Part shown: positions 37,739 through 41,149 of the stretch, one piece after another | Layout of the letters: every line of letters begins with the position of its first letter | How positions within the stretch are numbered: the stretch's first letter is position 1 | NCBI GenBank assembly: GCA_964490005.1 | Contig: CAZBBB010000020.1 | Location: 1-41,149 of the forward strand | Length of the DNA stretch: 41,149 nt | Source: CAZBBB01 sp964490005 | Lineage (GTDB): Bacteria > Planctomycetota > B15-G4 | Direction of reading: 5' to 3' | Position numbers and translations under genes: made by a program | Notes under the pieces: generated by a model | Databases searched by the model: none | Told to the model about the DNA's origin: nothing | The model's input: the letters and a program-made list of their open reading frames with translations, nothing else

Positions 37739-39976
37739 GTGCTCGTGGCGGTGTTTGGTCTGACGAGCGCGGTCGCCGCGCAACCGAGTACGCCCACGCC
37801 GAACACGTGGATCAACCTGCCGAAGTCCTTGCAACAATTCCCCATCACTGATCCAAACCCGGTCACCGATCCCCAGCCCGAGAATCTGCACGCCGGCGAC
37901 AGCGAGATCCTCGACGTGCTGGTGAACGGGCACGTTCGCTTCTGGTACACGACGAACGGGCACTACCTCAAGAATGTGCCAGGCTTTCCGGACGGGCTCC
38001 ACTCCGGCCGCCTGCGCCCTGTCGACCTGCGCGCGCCGCTGCCCTCGCCGCTGCCGGGTACGGAGTGGCCGCAGGGTTCGACGGGGAACGAGAACTGGAT
38101 CATCAACCCGCCCGTCGCGAACTGGAACCAGGCCCTCGACGGCGTTATTCCGCCACCGCCGTCACCGCCCTACTCCAAGCGCAACTCGCTGGTGGGCATG
38201 CTCTCGAAGAACGGCGTGCTGTTCGTGGCCGGCGCCAGCCGCAATCGTGCGGAGCTGGAAGCCAATGGCCAGATGGCCGTGGAGCAGTGGAACGGGCTCT
38301 CGGTGCTCGACGGCGCGGCCGATCCCTCGACGGCCTTTTCGCCGGTGAGCGGAGAGCTGTACTCGTTCGGCGGGGCGGAGTCCGCCGGCATGCTGCGCAC
38401 GGCGGTCCCCGAAGGCGTGGCGTACACGTCCATGAGAGGCGCGGGCCAGTTTCTGTTCGTGGACAACTACTGCGGCACGGACGGCGGGGGCACGGTGCTG
38501 GTGCAGCGCATCCACAGCCTGATGAACATCCAGCCGAACGCGCGGTTCTATCTGCAGCTCTACGAGTTGCTCGGCGACTACGTCGATACCAGTCCGCTGC
38601 CGCAGGGCCCCTTGGGCTTCGAGGTCTGTCGCGGCAACTTCACCTGCCCGTTGGGGACCGACCTGCGGCCGAGCTGCCCGCCGCAGCAGGTCTGCGGCAA
38701 CGACACGATCCACGGCGGGGCGACCATCGGCGGCAACAAGATCCGCCCGGTGATCGTGGTGGACGTGCCGGCCAACGCGCCTTGGAACGCGGGCAAGAAG
38801 TTTCTGATCATCGGCATGAATCTCGACCCGATGGACCTCGCCACCTACGGCGGCAACCTGATCCCGCTCGACTTGCCGAAGGACCCGATGGGAAACCCCG
38901 TTTCGGAGCTCCTGGGGCACGACCGCGACGACGGCAGGTACGACTACATCGCGATCATCGACATCACGCTGCTGATCGCGACCGTGCCCAACCCGGTGCT
39001 GCTGGAGGGGCACTGGATGTACGACGACGCGGCCAAGTGGAAGGAGCACACGCGCTTCCTGCGCCTGCCGCCGGACATGCCTCCGGGCTGGCAGTGGGGC
39101 GCCACGAACAATCCGCCGCTCGTCCCGGGGCACGATTGGAGCGAAGTGACGATTCCGCATCCGACGGGCGCGTATCCCGCCGCGAAAGAATTGATCGTGG
39201 GCAGCGGGACGCCCAAGACGCTGGTCGCCGATCCCGACGGCCGCTTCGTGTACGTCGTGACGTCGGATCAGGGGCAGGAGAACGTGGCGGAGAACGCCAC
39301 GCTGTTCGACGGCGGCTGGCACGTGCCGCACATCTACGTGATCGACCTGTGGGCGGGAAACTTCGCCAACCAGAACTGGCTGAACAATTACTCCTCGAAC
39401 GTGGCCAGCTACCGCTTCAACAAGGTCATCACGCACACGTTCCCTGATGGCGTCGTCAACTCGGTGCTGGTGAAGTCGACGATCCCGGGCATGAAGTTGA
39501 CGGAGAGCGTCAACCCGCTGGTGCCCACGATCGGCAAGACGCGTGCGAGCGGCGCGCTGGTCGATGTCGACCTCGGCACCATCTACCCCGGCGAGGAGCA
39601 GCTCGATCCGACGGCGCGCACGCGCATGGCGCTGGTGCGCAACGCAAACTTCGTGAACGCGCAAAAGTGGCTGTACATCGGCACGACGGGGCAGACGCAG
39701 CCGGAGAACCCGCTGGATGTGCGCACGGTCGGGGCGGTGCTGGTGCTGAACATGGACGGCCACGGCCAGCCCGTGTATCACGCCACGCTGAAGCTGAACC
39801 AGTCGCCGTCGCTGCCCTACCAGGTCGCAGGGCTCGAAGTGCGCCAAGCCGACGGCACCTTCATCGGCTGGCCCGCGAGCGGCTCGCGCAACGTGGTGTT
39901 CATCACCGCGCTGAGCGGGCTGTCATACGACAATGATCCCCAGGATCGTCTCGTGCTGATCGAGGACCTGCCGTGA
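37739..39976 (+). CDS. Large secreted protein, probably phase-variable; sequenced copy out of frame with its natural start
   Basis: The frame is open from 37670 to 39976. The segment 'NRFRAGVVLVAVFGLTSAVAAQ' reads as a proper signal peptide, but its basic n-region has no start codon in frame: the first GTG is at 37739, inside the hydrophobic core, with no ribosome-binding site. The ATG with a perfect AAGGAGG at 37645 is in another frame, with the CCGGACAA repeat between. The mature part (about 730 residues) is rich in Asn/Pro/Gly/Trp, with propeller-like segments ('KTLVADPDGRFVYVVTS', 'GAVLVLNMDGHGQPVYHATL') and four clustered cysteines ('CRGNFTCPLG', 'SCPPQQVC') suggesting disulfides. No known family. 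It overlaps the next gene by 4 bases. Confidence 0.75.
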   Translation: MLVAVFGLTSAVAAQPSTPTPNTWINLPKSLQQFPITDPNPVTDPQPENLHAGDSEILDVLVNGHVRFWYTTNGHYLKNVPGFPDGLHSGRLRPVDLRAPLPSPLPGTEWPQGSTGNENWIINPPVANWNQALDGVIPPPPSPPYSKRNSLVGMLSKNGVLFVAGASRNRAELEANGQMAVEQWNGLSVLDGAADPSTAFSPVSGELYSFGGAESAGMLRTAVPEGVAYTSMRGAGQFLFVDNYCGTDGGGTVLVQRIHSLMNIQPNARFYLQLYELLGDYVDTSPLPQGPLGFEVCRGNFTCPLGTDLRPSCPPQQVCGNDTIHGGATIGGNKIRPVIVVDVPANAPWNAGKKFLIIGMNLDPMDLATYGGNLIPLDLPKDPMGNPVSELLGHDRDDGRYDYIAIIDITLLIATVPNPVLLEGHWMYDDAAKWKEHTRFLRLPPDMPPGWQWGATNNPPLVPGHDWSEVTIPHPTGAYPAAKELIVGSGTPKTLVADPDGRFVYVVTSDQGQENVAENATLFDGGWHVPHIYVIDLWAGNFANQNWLNNYSSNVASYRFNKVITHTFPDGVVNSVLVKSTIPGMKLTESVNPLVPTIGKTRASGALVDVDLGTIYPGEEQLDPTARTRMALVRNANFVNAQKWLYIGTTGQTQPENPLDVRTVGAVLVLNMDGHGQPVYHATLKLNQSPSLPYQVAGLEVRQADGTFIGWPASGSRNVVFITALSGLSYDNDPQDRLVLIEDLP

Positions 39977-41149
39977 CGAAGCCCCTGCGCCTGGTGCCCG
40001 TTATTCTGCTCCTTGCCACATCCGCGGCGACACCCCAGAGTCATTCTTCGATCGGCAGCCATCTCACTTTCAAGGCGCCCATTCCCGGGGCGCTGACTGG
40101 CACGGTCGGCGCGGCAACCGCGAGTCCGTTCTACAAGGCGATGACCGCTGACGGCCAGTGGATTGCGTTCGTCGACGGCTGGTCCAATCTTTGCTCGCAC
40201 TCATACCCAGTGCTCGCGATGATGCGCACGGACGGCACCGGTTATCGAGTCATCGTTCCAGGATCGACGTTGAAGCAACTGGAACCCAACCCGACCACAT
40301 CGTGGCACATGCGGACCAGGGTTCATCGGCTCGTGCTTTCGGGCAATGGACGCTGGCTGGCATTCATGTGGCCGCACAATAAGTCCTTCGACTTCTGCAG
40401 CGTGATCGTCCCTTGGTACCACTACATCGTGAACGTCGAGACAGGGGAGGTGAAGGAGTTCACCTTCAATGGCAAAGCGCCCGGCGGTCTCACGTACAGC
40501 GATGACGGGAAGCTGGCCTTCTTGGGCTGGATGCCGGAGACGAACAGCTACTGGCATCATCTTGCCGATCCCGACGGCAGCAACGCCGTGCCACTCCTGG
40601 ACGGAGCGGTGTGGTCGGCCGGTGTCGGCATGATCTCCGCCGACGGGAGCAAGTTCGCGTTTGCTGCGGGGCCGTTCGGGAGCCAGCACGCCTACGTCAT
40701 GGACCTCGCGACGAAGCAGGTCGTGAAGCTCACGCCCGCGCCGATGAGCATCTACACGGTGCACCCGTCGGCGGATGCCTCGCGTGTCGCCATCGGCGGC
40801 GCTCCGGATGCATGGGTCGTGAACGGCGATGGCACGGACTTCCGGCTCCTCCAGCCCATGGCGGGCGGCTCGACCGTGACGCTGTCGCGGGATGGGCGCT
40901 TCGTCTTTCACGTGATGAACGTGCCGGGTCCCACCGGATGGTCGTTTGCGCGCACTCCCTGGGAGGGTGGAGCTGCCGTGCCGATCAACGGGAAGAACAT
41001 CTTCGACCAATACACGGCATTCCCGCAGCCCGTGAGCGGCGACGGTACGCGAATGGCCGCGCACGAGCCCGACACCACGTACCAGCAACTGTTTGTCTGG
41101 CACGCCGAGCCGCCGGTGCTGGCGACGTACGGTTACGGCACGCCGGGGA
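39973..41149 (+). CDS. Secreted TolB/WD40-like propeller protein (3' end outside window)
   Basis: A GTG at 39973 overlaps the previous stop (GTGA), and the frame stays open to the window edge (392 residues). The signal peptide is MTKPLRLVPVILLLATSAAT. Repeated blade motifs of the TolB/PD40 kind follow: 'KAMTADGQWIAFVDG', 'LVLSGNGRWLAFMW', 'LTYSDDGKLAFLGW', 'MISADGSKFAFAAG', 'VHPSADASRVAIGG', 'VTLSRDGRFVFHVM' and 'PVSGDGTRMAAHEP', about seven blades. The visible end 'VLATYGYGTPG' matches the opening of the C-terminal domain of paralogs A and B ('LGYGLPG'), so the same secreted-protein domain probably follows. Its codon use is less GC-extreme than in the upstream genes. It is probably co-expressed with the repeat-switched gene. 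Confidence 0.82.
   Translation, partial: MTKPLRLVPVILLLATSAATPQSHSSIGSHLTFKAPIPGALTGTVGAATASPFYKAMTADGQWIAFVDGWSNLCSHSYPVLAMMRTDGTGYRVIVPGSTLKQLEPNPTTSWHMRTRVHRLVLSGNGRWLAFMWPHNKSFDFCSVIVPWYHYIVNVETGEVKEFTFNGKAPGGLTYSDDGKLAFLGWMPETNSYWHHLADPDGSNAVPLLDGAVWSAGVGMISADGSKFAFAAGPFGSQHAYVMDLATKQVVKLTPAPMSIYTVHPSADASRVAIGGAPDAWVVNGDGTDFRLLQPMAGGSTVTLSRDGRFVFHVMNVPGPTGWSFARTPWEGGAAVPINGKNIFDQYTAFPQPVSGDGTRMAAHEPDTTYQQLFVWHAEPPVLATYGYGTPG

Noticed and set aside
37739..37741. GTG at 37739 as the natural start of the secreted protein
   Set aside because: It has no ribosome-binding site and cuts off the basic n-region of the signal peptide; kept only as the first formal start in frame.
36268..37950. A 560-aa antisense frame containing repeated VRLSGCPV
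   Set aside because: It is antisense to the LpxR-like gene, has no domain, and the repeated peptide is merely the reverse translation of the CCGGACAA repeat.

Overview
This window is a very GC-rich (roughly 70%), gene-dense bacterial segment. Several features point to the Planctomycetota, most likely a lineage related to the Poly30/UBA1135-type marine group; this is inference from recalled family patterns, not a database result. They are a family of large secreted seven-loop FG-GAP/VCBS propellers that share a C-terminal domain ending in a 'G(A)SLxFQYAIAD...ALSNALR' pattern, a propeller-sensor histidine kinase, glycogen genes, and an LpxR-like envelope protein. No insertion sequence, integrase, phage module or CRISPR array was found.

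Layout. (1) 1-3.5 kb: the 3' end of a TPR protein, then a convergent two-gene operon encoding a coiled-coil protein and a MamK-like actin (ATGA overlap), with a divergent BY-kinase-like ATPase. (2) 3.5-6.6 kb: a DASS-type anion/Na+ symporter, a two-gene membrane cassette, and a short-ORF/nucleotidyltransferase pair. (3) 6.6-13.8 kb, minus strand: membrane protein, zinc-ribbon membrane protein, glgX, glgB (with a histone-H1-like N-terminal tail), a MoaD/ThiS-like beta-grasp protein and an Asp-box (BNR) propeller. (4) 13.9-15.4 kb: a secreted VWA-domain protein with a good sigma70-type promoter. (5) 15.4-23.8 kb, minus strand: a tightly overlapped operon of B12-type radical SAM enzyme, propeller histidine kinase, NarL-type regulator and a 61-aa peptide, preceded by a large intergenic palindrome and a second radical SAM enzyme. 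(6) 23.9-35.4 kb: five paralogous secreted seven-loop propeller genes in two runs (two plus three), separated by tRNA-Asp(GTC) and a methyltransferase. Long tracts (543 to 800 bp) are identical between paralogs, a sign of recent tandem duplication or gene conversion. (7) 35.4-41.1 kb: a methyltransferase overlapping an LpxR-like lipoprotein gene, a second large palindrome, and a two-gene secreted-protein operon. Its first gene is preceded by a perfect Shine-Dalgarno and ATG that are out of frame with the body of the protein, with five copies of an octanucleotide repeat between them. This is the classic layout of a phase-variable gene.

The most interesting items are the octanucleotide switch in front of the secreted protein at 37.7 kb, the MamK-like actin with its coiled-coil partner away from any magnetosome gene, the recombining propeller array, and the radical SAM/two-component/peptide operon. 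A recurring -10-like element placed 6-9 nt from start codons suggests that several genes here are transcribed as leaderless mRNAs.
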